The notes beneath the pieces were generated by a model. It did not search any database. It was not told where the DNA came from and worked only from the letters and a program-made list of their open reading frames with translations. A DNA stretch of 54,195 bases, from assembly GCA_903885565.1 (NCBI GenBank), contig CAISJI010000245.1, positions 1-54,195 of the forward strand, in the 5' to 3' direction. Source of the DNA: an uncultured Planctomycetaceae bacterium (GTDB lineage Bacteria; Planctomycetota; Planctomycetia; Pirellulales; UBA1268). Position 1 is the first letter of the stretch; every line of letters starts with the position of its first letter. Shown piece by piece: positions 1 through 7,873 of this stretch. Both the position numbers and the translations under genes were made by a program.

Positions 1-216
1 CCGCATCTCCACCATCCGGTCTGCAAACTCGATTCTCGCCGCCCCCTTGAGCACCACCACCCACTCCGCCTGCTGCTGGTCGTACCAGAAGTCTGGCGGG
101 CTCGAGTGACCGTGAGAGACAATGCGCTCGATCCGCACAGCGGACGATTCGAGCAGATTGGTGAACACCTCTGCGGGGAGGTGGGGAGGCAGATCGTGGA
201 ACAGATTGGAAATCAT
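1..216 (-). CDS. Cupin-domain protein, C-terminus cut by window edge
   Basis: This minus-strand frame opens with ATG at 216 and stays open to base 1, giving 72 codons of a longer protein. The N-terminus reads MISNLFHDLPPHLPAE, followed by a segment with ESSAVRIERIVSHGHSS, DFWYDQQQAEWVVVLKG and ARIEF. The pattern of a strand ending in HGH, then a W-x-Y stretch and a WVVVLKG strand, is typical of small cupin proteins, where histidines on the first barrel motif bind a metal. It starts 12 bases after the stop of the metallophosphoesterase gene on the same strand, so the two are probably one transcript. An AGGA lies about 10 bases before the start. The substrate cannot be guessed and the rest of the barrel is outside the window. 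Confidence 0.75.
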   Translation of the reverse strand, partial: MISNLFHDLPPHLPAEVFTNLLESSAVRIERIVSHGHSSPPDFWYDQQQAEWVVVLKGAARIEFADRMVEMR

Positions 217-228
217 GCTTGGAAAATC

Positions 229-1155
229 CTATGGCGAGACGGCTGGCACCCACACAAAGTTCTTCTCGTGCAGTTCCCGTTCCCCGCTCCAGCGGTAAGC
301 ACAGAGAAACCCTCCCTTGGCCACGCTCCAGTCAACGCAAGCGACGTTCTTGGCCAGCAATTCCGGCCGCTCGCCGGTGAGCCAGTAGTGGCCGGTGAAG
401 ACAGGCCTGGCAGCGGCGGGATAGGGGGCGGCGGCTTGAACGATCTGGTGCTCCAGCGGCAGATCGCAGGGAATCGGTTCGGTCGCCATCGCATAGGTGC
501 GGTAGGTCTGATTCTCAGGTGACACGTACCAGCGCACCCGGGTGTTGTGCCGCTGGTGTCCTTCCTTGTCGCGGAACGAGAGTCCGTCGGGCAGGAGAAT
601 TTCCTTTCCCTTCAACAGAATCTCGACCGGGTCGTAGAGGTGTTGGTTTTTCGTGCAGGCGGCGTGAAGAAACTCGTCGGTCAGGACAGACGGCTTGGCA
701 TCGGCCACCTGCACCCGGGCGCTTTCATCCCAGCAGGCGTGGACCACCCGCAGGCCTGCGAGATCGAGCCACAACGGCAGCGTGCGAAACCAGCCCAGAT
801 GGCTGGCCAGATCCCCCTCCGAGAGCTGTCGCACCGTCTCGGCGTGCTGGCCGCTGTTCTTCTCGTTGTGGGGCCGCAGGTGGTTGGCCGGCATGTGTGG
901 ATGTCGTGTGTGGAACGCCAGCGCATTGAACTCATGGTTGCCCATGACAGCCAGAGCATGCCCGCCCTCCACCATCGGCCGGACGATCTCCAGGGTTTCC
1001 CGAATCTGCGTGCCGCGGTCGATGAAGTCGCCGAGAAAAATCGGCTGCCGGGAGGGATGCCGAAAGACGCCGCTGCGCCGCGTGTAGCCGAGTGTCGTGA
1101 GCAACTGCACCAGTTCATCGGCGTGGCCGTGGATGTCGCCGATCATGTCATACAT
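229..1155 (-). CDS. Metallophosphoesterase (PPP-type / PrpE-like)
   Basis: This is a 308-residue cytoplasmic phosphoesterase of the calcineurin-like superfamily. The metal-binding motifs appear in order: GDIHG (residues 6-10), GDFIDRG (about 42-48) and GNHE (about 71-74). Later histidines, including GHYW near residue 255, complete the usual set. The spacing matches bacterial PPP-type Ser/Thr phosphatases and PrpE/ApaH-like dinucleotide hydrolases. The sequence does not say whether the substrate is a phosphoprotein, a dinucleotide polyphosphate or something else. A GGAG lies 9 bases before the ATG. It is followed closely by the cupin gene and preceded by the GT61 gene on the same strand. Confidence 0.85.
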   Translation of the reverse strand: MYDMIGDIHGHADELVQLLTTLGYTRRSGVFRHPSRQPIFLGDFIDRGTQIRETLEIVRPMVEGGHALAVMGNHEFNALAFHTRHPHMPANHLRPHNEKNSGQHAETVRQLSEGDLASHLGWFRTLPLWLDLAGLRVVHACWDESARVQVADAKPSVLTDEFLHAACTKNQHLYDPVEILLKGKEILLPDGLSFRDKEGHQRHNTRVRWYVSPENQTYRTYAMATEPIPCDLPLEHQIVQAAAPYPAAARPVFTGHYWLTGERPELLAKNVACVDWSVAKGGFLCAYRWSGERELHEKNFVWVPAVSP

Positions 1156-1284
1156 CGAAAATTTCTCCGCCCTTTTCTGGACGCCACCGCAGGGGATGGC
1201 AAAAATGCGGGCATGCTAATCTACACGCTTTCGCTCGCAGTCCACCGCGACGGACAGCCCGGGCCCAACAGCGCCGGCCGCCTG

Positions 1285-2526
1285 TCAGGCCGCGACAAGC
1301 GCTGGGGTCCTGCCGGCCAGCAGCGTCTCAATGATCCTGGCGAGTTCCGCTGGATCGACACGCAGGCCGGAATCGCCCACCCCGGTGGCCGGATCGAAAT
1401 GGCTGATCTGCACCGGTGTGGCCAGATGGAGGTGATACGCCAGACCGCGGTGGTGCGCGATTTCGTAGAAACAGCTCCACGGACGATAGGGGGTGCCGAT
1501 CTCGATAACCTGAGTGCCGGGGCGGCAAAACATCAGATTGGTGAGCCCGGCCCCGTGGGGGCCCACCACGCATTCCGCCTGTTGGAACAGCGACACCTGC
1601 TCCACCAGCGGCATCGCTTCCAGCCGGAGGCGCTCAAAGCCGAGCGGCTCAAGTGACCGGAGCAGCTCCCTCTCGTTCGCGATGGCCCGCGCGCGGCGGC
1701 CCGCCCGCGCGATGAAAATCCGGCGCGATCGGCCAGCCAGCCGACCGGCATGCAGGCCCAGGCGGCGGGAAAGGTAATCGGTCTTTGCCAGCGAAGGGCT
1801 GCCGGTGAACGAGGAGGCAACGAGGCGGGCCGGAGCCAGATGGGTCTGCCGGGTGGCCGGCAGGATGCGTTCCGGGCTGATGCCGAGGAGGTCGAGAGAT
1901 TCCCGCTGGAAGCGGGTACGAAGAGGCGCGTAAAAACAATCGATCGACACTCCCGACCGCTCGTACAGATCGAGTCTCGGCAGGGCCTCGATCATCCAAT
2001 GGTAGTAGTTATGGTGGGGGCCGGTGGTCAACACAGCGACGGTCAGCGGTGTGTGCCTCGGCCGCGGCAAATGAGACATCCGGAGTGGGCCGGCTGGGTC
2101 ATCGGCCACAAAAGCGAGATCAGAGACATCGACCAGCAGGGCATTCTCGGCCGTGACCACGATCCCCGCACTCTGGCAGACCCGTGCTTCTGCCAGCACC
2201 GCCACGAACGAGTCGACCTGCGGTTGGACGACCGGGCCGGCCACCAGCCTGTCGTACTGCTCCAGTGCGAGACGGTTTTCGATCCGGCTCCGCACAGCTT
2301 CGACCGCCGCGAAATCACCGCTGACGCTGAAGCCCGGCAGCGGCAGACGGGGGCATCCCCCAAGCGGGATGACATCGCAGCCACCGGCCTGCTGGTCGGA
2401 GGCGACCAACCCGGCCAGCGTGGTCGTGGAGGAGGGGGAGGGCACACCATGGCCAAACCGTCTCCGTATGGCCGACAGCCAGGCCGGCGGCAAGGCAGAT
2501 TCCCAAGCTTCTGTGAGACGTTTCAT
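1285..2526 (-). CDS. Glycosyltransferase family 61 protein (DUF563-like)
   Basis: The protein is about 413 residues. It shows the family GT61 landmarks: a HNYYHWMIEALPRL motif in the centre, then a C-terminal block with GPHGAGLTNLMF followed by PGTQVIEIG. The HxxYHW histidine and the GPHGAGL loop are the conserved features of this family, which transfers sugars such as xylose or GlcNAc onto glycans or lipids. No signal peptide or membrane span is visible, so it is likely a cytoplasmic enzyme of surface polysaccharide assembly. The frame is open upstream to 2895. The ATG at 2526 (MKRLTEAWES) was chosen because residues upstream look unconserved, but no clear ribosome site supports it; the ATG at 2601 is an alternative. 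The gene is divergent from the PhyH gene. Confidence 0.8.
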   Translation of the reverse strand: MKRLTEAWESALPPAWLSAIRRRFGHGVPSPSSTTTLAGLVASDQQAGGCDVIPLGGCPRLPLPGFSVSGDFAAVEAVRSRIENRLALEQYDRLVAGPVVQPQVDSFVAVLAEARVCQSAGIVVTAENALLVDVSDLAFVADDPAGPLRMSHLPRPRHTPLTVAVLTTGPHHNYYHWMIEALPRLDLYERSGVSIDCFYAPLRTRFQRESLDLLGISPERILPATRQTHLAPARLVASSFTGSPSLAKTDYLSRRLGLHAGRLAGRSRRIFIARAGRRARAIANERELLRSLEPLGFERLRLEAMPLVEQVSLFQQAECVVGPHGAGLTNLMFCRPGTQVIEIGTPYRPWSCFYEIAHHRGLAYHLHLATPVQISHFDPATGVGDSGLRVDPAELARIIETLLAGRTPALVAA

Positions 2527-2867
2527 CGCTGCGCGAGAATCGCAGCGAGCCGGAGTGTAGGCAAGGCCTAAATCACGCCACTGTAAGCCGATTCCTGCCA
2601 TTGTGAGCGAGGAAGGCCCCGTGTCCCCCTCATACAGGGCACGCTCGACCTTCATCTGCCTTCGCCCGGCTCCCCCAAAGCACGCTATCAACCTGCGGGT
2701 GCAAGTGTCTCGTCCCCCACCAGGGAAGACGCATCGAAGCTGTCGAGTGGAGGCACAACCGCGGCACATCACTGTCATCAGGCTTGGCGTCGGCCCATCG
2801 TCGTACCGACGCCTCTCTGCTCTACTGACGCGGCATGTGGTGCCAGTCCGCGAAGGAGACAAAAACG
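2527..2867. other. Divergent intergenic region, no gene seen
   Basis: These 341 bases separate the GT61 gene (minus) from the PhyH gene (plus) and must hold both promoters. The GT61 frame happens to stay open through it. No convincing -35/-10 pair, operator repeat or RNA gene was found. The only local structure is a weak imperfect stem near 2621-2642. If the GT61 gene starts further upstream, part of this region is coding. Confidence 0.5.
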
Positions 2868-3725
2868 ATGGTGCACACAGTTGGCCCCAGGCCACTCGAT
2901 GACAGTCAGGCGGCAGAGTACGCCCGCGAGGGCTTCGTGATCGCGCGAGGTTTCTTTACGCCAGAGGAGATCGATCTCCTCCGCCGGGCCGCCAAGGAGG
3001 ATCGGGAGCTTGACGCCCACTCCTTCGGCCGGGCCGATGGCGAGGGGGGAACGGTGCGGCTTTCCCTCTGGAACCATCCGGGAGACGGGATCTACGGCAT
3101 GTTCGCCCGCTGCGAGCGGATCGTCCGGTCGGCCGAGCGGCTCCTCGGAGGCGAGGTCTACCACTACCATTCGAAGATGATCATGAAGGATGCCCGTGTG
3201 GGTGGGGCCTGGACCTGGCATCAGGACTACGGCTACTGGTATCAAAACGGCGTTCTTGCCCCCTGGCTCACCAGCGTTTCGATAGCCGTTGACAGGGCGA
3301 CCAAAGAGAATGGCTGCCTGCAGGTGATCGCCCGCTCGCACGAACTCGGGCGGATCGAGCACAGCCTCAGCGGCGAACAGGCCGGAGCCGACATGGAGCG
3401 GGTGAACGTGGCCCTCAAGCGTTTGCCGCTTGTCTACTGCGAGATGGAGCCTGGCGACGCCATCTTCTTTCATGCCAATCTTCTGCACCGCTCTGATATG
3501 AACCGCTCCGACGAACCGCGCTGGTCGATGATCTGCTGCTACAACGCCGCCAGAAACGATCCCTACAAGGAATCGCACCATCCACGCTACACGCCGCTCC
3601 ACGTCGTGCCCGACGCGCGGATCGAGGAAGTGGGGATTCGGCGGTTTGCCGACTCCGCAGCCGACGTCGCCTGGCTGGCTGGGGCCAAGGATCGTTCGGC
3701 GGACACCCTCAAGAAGACCACCTGA
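2868..3725 (+). CDS. Phytanoyl-CoA dioxygenase (PhyH) family oxygenase
   Basis: This is a 285-residue Fe(II)/2-oxoglutarate-dependent oxygenase. The facial triad is visible as H118-x-D120 in WTWHQDYGYW and H207 in FHANLLHRSD. R218 (EPRWS) is in the place of the arginine that binds 2-oxoglutarate. The length fits the PhyH family, whose members hydroxylate small molecules such as phytanoyl-CoA, ectoine or secondary metabolites; the substrate here is unknown. The ATG at 2868 was preferred over an in-frame ATG at 2835 because AAGGAG (2853-2858) sits 9 bases before it. The next gene encodes a secreted DUF1080 protein 48 bases downstream, so co-transcription is plausible. Many planctomycete genomes hold large PhyH expansions, often next to sugar-degradation genes. 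Confidence 0.88.
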   Translation: MVHTVGPRPLDDSQAAEYAREGFVIARGFFTPEEIDLLRRAAKEDRELDAHSFGRADGEGGTVRLSLWNHPGDGIYGMFARCERIVRSAERLLGGEVYHYHSKMIMKDARVGGAWTWHQDYGYWYQNGVLAPWLTSVSIAVDRATKENGCLQVIARSHELGRIEHSLSGEQAGADMERVNVALKRLPLVYCEMEPGDAIFFHANLLHRSDMNRSDEPRWSMICCYNAARNDPYKESHHPRYTPLHVVPDARIEEVGIRRFADSAADVAWLAGAKDRSADTLKKTT

Positions 3726-3773
3726 CACGCGTCGGGCGCACCCCCCGCAGCCCAACTCCCACGGAGCCCCTTG

Positions 3774-4397
3774 ATGCTGGAAAAAAACCGCTTTGGGCTG
3801 GCACTGGCCATCTGGCTGGCCGGCAGCGCCGTGGTGCCAGCCGCCGAAACCGGCTTCACGAGCCTGTTCAATGGCCGCGACCTGACCGGTTGGCATGCGC
3901 TGCCGGGAGGCTCATGGAACGTGCAGGATGATTCAATCGTGGGGCGCAGCCCGCTGTCTGAACCCCGCCACGGCCTCCTTGTCAGCAATGCCCGCTACGG
4001 AGATTTCACGCTGCGGGCGAAATTCAAGGTGGGGGAAGGCAACAGCGGCCTCTATTTTCGGGCTGAGGAGGTGGCCGATCATGTGGGAGTGAATGGTTTT
4101 CAGGCCGAGGTCGATAACTCGCCGTCGGTGGGGGGCCTCTACGAGACCGGCGGCCGCGGGTGGGTGGCGACGCCGAAAGCTGGGCTGATCGAATCGATCT
4201 ACACGCCGGGCGAGTGGGCGACGATCGAAATCCGCGCCTCCGGCCCGAACGTCAGCGTCCTCATCAACGGCCACGAGACATCCCGGCTGGAGAACGATCC
4301 CGGCCGTAGAGCGGGAGCCATCGCACTGCAGTTGCACGGCGGCATGGAGATGGACGTGGCGTTCAAGGAAATCGAAATCCGGGTCGACACCCCATGA
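3774..4397 (+). CDS. DUF1080 protein (3-keto-disaccharide hydrolase-like), secreted
   Basis: The protein is 207 residues. It begins with a Sec signal peptide (hydrophobic LALAIWLAGSAVVPAAE, cleavage near residue 25) and continues with a single laminin-G/concanavalin-like beta-sandwich. The family markers are clear: FTSLFNGRDLTGWH at the start of the domain, then WNVQDDSIVG, LRAKFKVGEGNSGLYFRAE and a final block GAIALQLHGGMEMDVAFKEI. DUF1080 is now known in several cases as 3-keto-disaccharide hydrolase and is strongly expanded in planctomycetes. ACGGAG lies 7 bases before the ATG; a TTG just before it is ignored. The enzyme would act outside the cytoplasm on oligosaccharides. Substrate is inferred from family only. 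Confidence 0.85.
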   Translation: MLEKNRFGLALAIWLAGSAVVPAAETGFTSLFNGRDLTGWHALPGGSWNVQDDSIVGRSPLSEPRHGLLVSNARYGDFTLRAKFKVGEGNSGLYFRAEEVADHVGVNGFQAEVDNSPSVGGLYETGGRGWVATPKAGLIESIYTPGEWATIEIRASGPNVSVLINGHETSRLENDPGRRAGAIALQLHGGMEMDVAFKEIEIRVDTP

Positions 4398-4400
4398 CGA

Positions 4401-4556
4401 CTGTCGCCGCCAGCAGGCGGCGGAAAGAGGTCTTCATCCCCCCTGATTGGCTCCCAACCGACGCAAAAAGGCGAAGACGTCGACCGCAGGAAACACCGGC
4501 GGTTTTCTGGGCCAACACCAACCGCGTTGAGCGGCGGATTCTTTATCCATAGCCTG
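4401..4556 (+). repeat. Structured IS-end-like repeat, copy A
   Basis: This non-coding stretch is homologous to the reverse complement of 37951-38096. Shared blocks are a left part resembling GGAAAnAGT...CATCCC, a block GACCGCAGGAA, TTTCTGGG or TTCCTGGG, and the right end CTTTATCCAYAGCCTG. Two hairpins are kept despite sequence change. The first is CAGGAAAC (4487-4494) with GTTTTCTG (4502-4509); the second is CCGC (4522-4525) with GCGG (4531-4534) across a 5-base loop. A further stem at 4405-4422 could stop transcription of the DUF1080 gene. The ends resemble insertion-sequence termini, so a non-autonomous mobile element (MITE) is the simplest reading. No target duplication was seen at this copy. 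Confidence 0.55.
4405..4422 (+). terminator. GC-rich hairpin after DUF1080 gene
   Basis: A perfect 7-base stem, CGCCGCC (4405-4411) with GGCGGCG (4416-4422), encloses a 4-base loop, 8 bases after the stop codon. It has no T-run behind it, so it is at best a weak or factor-assisted terminator, and it also falls inside the left end of repeat copy A. Confidence 0.35.
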
Positions 4557-4614
4557 CAGCCATGAACCAGCACTCCATCATGAAGATCGCGACGACGTCG
4601 GAGACGGATGGCTG

Positions 4615-5503
4615 ATGCATTCGGATGTGTGGGCAATTACATCGTATTTCAACCCGACAGGAAGTCATCGCCGGCGCGTCGATTTCGAGGTCTTTCGCCA
4701 GAAACTGAACGTCCCATTCGTGGTCGTCGAACTGGCGACTGACCAGCCATTCGAGTTGGGGCCTCATGATGCCCCGATCGTGGTGCAGATCCGCAGTTCG
4801 TCCGTGCTCTGGCACAAAGAGCGACTGTTGAATATTGCAGTGCAACACGTCCCGCGCCGAATCTCAAATATTGCGTGGATCGATTGCGATGTGATCTTCG
4901 GAAATGACTCCTGGGCAGAAGAAGCCTCGAAAGCTCTTTGCAAATCGGCTCTCGTGCAACCATTCGACTACGTGTTCAATCTTCCCGCCCATTCCGCAGG
5001 GGATCTCACCGTCGACACAGCGGGAGCCGAGCCGATTGGCCCGACCTTTGTGAGCCGCTTCGGGAACATGCAGATTTCACAAGAAGTGCTGCGCGCACGG
5101 GAGCCCTCACGGGTGCGACTGCTGCTTGGATTGGCCTGGATGGCACGCCGCTCTCTCATCGAGTCGCATGGTTTCTACGATGCCCCGATTATTGGCAGTG
5201 GCGACCGAGCGATGACGCTGGCAGCGTACGGATTCTACGCCGAGGCAACGAGGCACTGCTCATGAAATCTCCCAGCGCGGAGCACTATTTGAAGTGGGCC
5301 AAGCCATTTCATACGGCGGTCGCCGGGAACCTCCATGCGATCAAGGGCGATCTCTATCACCTGTGGCATGGCGAGGCGCTTCAGACGCCATCCTTGCGGG
5401 TTTCAAGCCAGATATTATCCACGCCCATTTTGCCACAGATGCAGTGGGAAGAGGCTGTCCAACGATACAGGTGAGACCAGGGGGCAACGCCAGCCCCGCA
5501 TGA
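4615..5503 (+). pseudogene. Frameshifted chimeric glycosyltransferase remnant
   Basis: Three reading frames have to be joined to read this locus. Frame 1 (4615-5265) gives a GT-A-like N-terminus with WAITSYFNPTGSHRRR and a DxD-type IAWIDCDVIF, ending at a stop just after GSGDRAMTLAAYGFYAEA. The protein continues in another frame from about 5240 with SAEHYLKWAKPFHTAVAG and GDLYHLWHGEA, which is what related proteins carry at that point. From about 5384 a third frame gives DAILAGFKPDIIHAHFATDA, which is characteristic of the N-terminal half of GT4-family transferases and does not belong to the first protein. The locus therefore looks like a frameshifted gene fused by deletion to a GT4 fragment. 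An unusual structure or sequencing error could explain the first shift but not the family change. Confidence 0.6.
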
Positions 5504-5753
5504 AGATTGTTCTGCGTCGAGGGAGCATCGCGGCCGGCACCAAACCGATGGGTGGGCAATCGGTCGCGAATACGGGAGCGCTTCGGGGCGGTCTCCTCAG
5601 GACATGGTGGGCTGGCGGGCCCGAGCGGCGGGGCAATGCCTCCAGCGGTAGAGCACTTGTTCCAAATCCTGCTAAAATCGATCCTCCTGATACCACAGCC
5701 AAGACGGCAGCCTTCTGCTGCGAACATCGCAACTGGGCTCCACAACATCCCGC

Positions 5754-7166
5754 ATGACACTCTCCGACACCTCCGCCCCCCAGCGATCCTTCCGCAAGAA
5801 CGCCAGTCAGGGCCAGTTCGCTGGCCCTCCATTTTTGGGCAGGACGGCTGTCGTGCTGTGGATCCTCGCCGCGATGTTGACGCTGGCGGCGGGGGCCACG
5901 ATCTCGCGGGGCCTGTGGAACTGCTGGGTGAATGATCTAGACCATGATCTCCAGTGTCGGGCAGCGGAGTATCAAAACTTCCGCGTTGGCGATTACCCCA
6001 ACACAATCCTGGAGCAACCGAAGCCTCCACGACCGCTTCGCTACACGGTTTATCCTCCCTACGCGCTGCCGATGTTCGCCCTCTTTTTTGAGCCGGGAGG
6101 CCTTATTCAGGGGCGGATTCTCGTTGAACTTTTTTCCTTGGCGACGCTCGTTGTTATCGGTCTCTACGGCTATCGCCAGTTGCAGTTCGCAGGACCGGCC
6201 ATGGCGGCTGTCGGGGCGATGGCAGGGGCCGCCTTTGCCAGCAATTCATTTGTGATGCAGGCCAGCCAGTTCTCGATCATCTGCGTGGGGCTGATTCTGC
6301 AGCAGATGCTTTTTTTAGAGCATCGCCGAGGGGTGCTGGCGGGCGTCTGCTGGTCGCTGGCCATGTTCAAGCCGCAGATTGCGCTCCCCTTTGCGATGCT
6401 GTTTCTGCTGGAAAAACAGTGGCGCGGCTTCCTCGTCGGGTGCACCATCCTGGGGGCCTTGAGCCTGTTTGCCTGCTGGTGGACAGAGGTTCCTCCAAGC
6501 CGGGTGATCGACCACTGGCTGTTTGGAATGTCGATGAAGTTTTCAGGAGGCACAAGCCACGGGGTGGGGGCGATAGCCAGCACATACGACCTCAATCACC
6601 GGGTGGTGCAGTGGACGGCACTGCTCCTCATGGGCGGCTTGGGGATTGCCGGTTGGTGGCTGCTGCAGCGGAGGAAATACCACATCGATATTCTGCCCGC
6701 TGCGGGCATCTGTGGCGTGGTTGGAGAGGTGTTGCTCTATCATCACCGTTACGATCAGATCATGCTTTTTCCTGCGCTGCTGGCGTTGATGGTTTGGGCA
6801 GCACGCAAGCCGACGCCGCCCAGAATCTTGATGGCTCTGCTGATGGCAGGCACCGTCTGGGCCCCTATGCGAGTCATCGCCATGCTCCCCGCGGAGGAAG
6901 CATCGCTGAAGGTGGTCTGGATCCTTGCAGCCTGCGTGCTGATGGCTGCTGCAGTCACCTCCCGCCAGGCCACACAATCGCTGGGCATGCTGGCCGTGCT
7001 GCTCGTCCATTGGGCCACACTGCAGGCGGCCCCGCGGGGGTTGCCTCCAGATCTGCCGCCATCTGCCATGATAGATCCGATTGCCCCCTGTCCGACTGAG
7101 GCGCTTGCCTGCGTAGAAGGCACCGCCGCTCATGGCCAGCATCGTGCTGATCAACACACGTTTTGA
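5754..7166 (+). CDS. GT87-type polytopic membrane glycosyltransferase (DUF2029)
   Basis: This is a 470-residue integral membrane protein with about ten hydrophobic spans. The first is VVLWILAAMLTLAAGATI near residue 45. A periplasmic loop with YTVYPPYALPMFALF follows, and a later block reads ASQFSIICVGLILQQMLF then SLAMFKPQIALPFAMLFLL. The YPP-x-A motif after the first span and the G/S-Q ... K-P-Q pair are hallmarks of the GT87/DUF2029 family. Its characterised members are polyprenyl-phosphate-mannose-dependent mannosyltransferases. It would add sugars from a lipid carrier on the outer face of the inner membrane. No good ribosome site precedes the ATG at 5754. It sits between a degraded glycosyltransferase and a transposase remnant, so this may be what is left of a glycan gene cluster. 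Confidence 0.75.
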   Translation: MTLSDTSAPQRSFRKNASQGQFAGPPFLGRTAVVLWILAAMLTLAAGATISRGLWNCWVNDLDHDLQCRAAEYQNFRVGDYPNTILEQPKPPRPLRYTVYPPYALPMFALFFEPGGLIQGRILVELFSLATLVVIGLYGYRQLQFAGPAMAAVGAMAGAAFASNSFVMQASQFSIICVGLILQQMLFLEHRRGVLAGVCWSLAMFKPQIALPFAMLFLLEKQWRGFLVGCTILGALSLFACWWTEVPPSRVIDHWLFGMSMKFSGGTSHGVGAIASTYDLNHRVVQWTALLLMGGLGIAGWWLLQRRKYHIDILPAAGICGVVGEVLLYHHRYDQIMLFPALLALMVWAARKPTPPRILMALLMAGTVWAPMRVIAMLPAEEASLKVVWILAACVLMAAAVTSRQATQSLGMLAVLLVHWATLQAAPRGLPPDLPPSAMIDPIAPCPTEALACVEGTAAHGQHRADQHTF

Positions 7167-7170
7167 TGCC

Positions 7171-7864
7171 TCATCCTGGGGCCTTATCAGGCCGTGGCCA
7201 AGTCGTTTTTTGTGTCCATGACCGCCTGGGCGTCATCCGCGGACGGGGCGCGATCGATCTGACGTAGAATCCGGCCAGCGCCAGCAGCAGAGCTTCCAAC
7301 GCCGATATGAGTTGCTCACAGTGATTCCAGGCACGGAGCGCAAGCGCGCGGAGCCCCAGCAGGGCCTTCGGACTCCCGATTCCGCACAATGCCCACATGA
7401 TCACCGAGAGGTTGTGTGCGGCGACCGCCAGCAGGTGCCGCTTCGTCACGCCGACCAACCCTCGAAGCCATGTTCGTCTTGCACCTCCTGTGTCGCAGAC
7501 ATGGGCGAACGAACGCACGGTGAGTTCACTGCGAAGCCGCGACAACTGTTTGCCGCGACGGCCCTTATTGGCACAGACCGCCTGCTTCTCGCTCGGATCT
7601 TTGTCGGTCCAGCGACGATGCGTGCCGGAAGTCCGTTCATGGATGTACGTCCGAATGCCCAACTCGGCGGCCAAAGTGATGACCTTCGTCGAAGACTTCC
7701 TTCGGCAGTCGCTTCTGGGGCTTGCTGACGCAGGAGTGGTTCGGTGTCGGGGCGGTGGGCGAGAGGCCGAGGAATTCGCCGATCGAGCGGCCGTCGGAGC
7801 AACGCCACGAAATCAGGCGATGCAACTTGAGACCCTCGAATCGGGGGATGTGAAGACGACTTTA
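7171..7864 (-). pseudogene. Internally deleted IS1182-like transposase
   Basis: Read on the minus strand, an N-terminal fragment (7864 to about 7685) gives SWRCSDGRSIGEFLGLSPT and PNHSCVS...KRLPKEVFDE. This is the helix-turn-helix side of IS5/IS1182-type transposases but lacks roughly the first 80 residues. At about 7685 the frame changes. A C-terminal fragment (about 7685-7171) then gives KVITLAAELGIRTYIHE, RRWTDKDPSEKQAV, SELTVRSFAHVCDTGGARR and WLRGL, the usual end of these transposases. The central part with the catalytic DDE core is missing. The junction lies in GACGAAGGTC, where both parts share a few bases, which suggests an internal deletion. The element cannot move itself. Family assignment is from memory of IS1182-type proteins. 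Confidence 0.65.
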
Positions 7865-7873
7865 TCCACAGCC
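7859..7873 (+). repeat. Solo IS-end-like motif ACTTTATCCACAGCC
   Basis: This 15-base motif matches the right end of repeat copies A and B. It overlaps the last codons and TAA stop of the histidine kinase and abuts the transposase remnant. It also contains an exact TTATCCACA, but it stands alone. Confidence 0.35.

Noticed and set aside
5502..5757. Small plus-strand ORF starting MKIVLRRGSIAAG between the pseudogene and the GT87-type gene.
   Set aside because: No ribosome site, no hydrophobic or family pattern, and it overlaps the next start; it is probably decayed DNA.
7862..7870. Exact DnaA-box sequence TTATCCACA (also at 37956-37964 on the other strand), suggesting a replication origin.
   Set aside because: The two boxes are 30 kb apart, each lies in an IS-end-like motif, and there is no box cluster, AT-rich unwinding region or dnaA/dnaN nearby.
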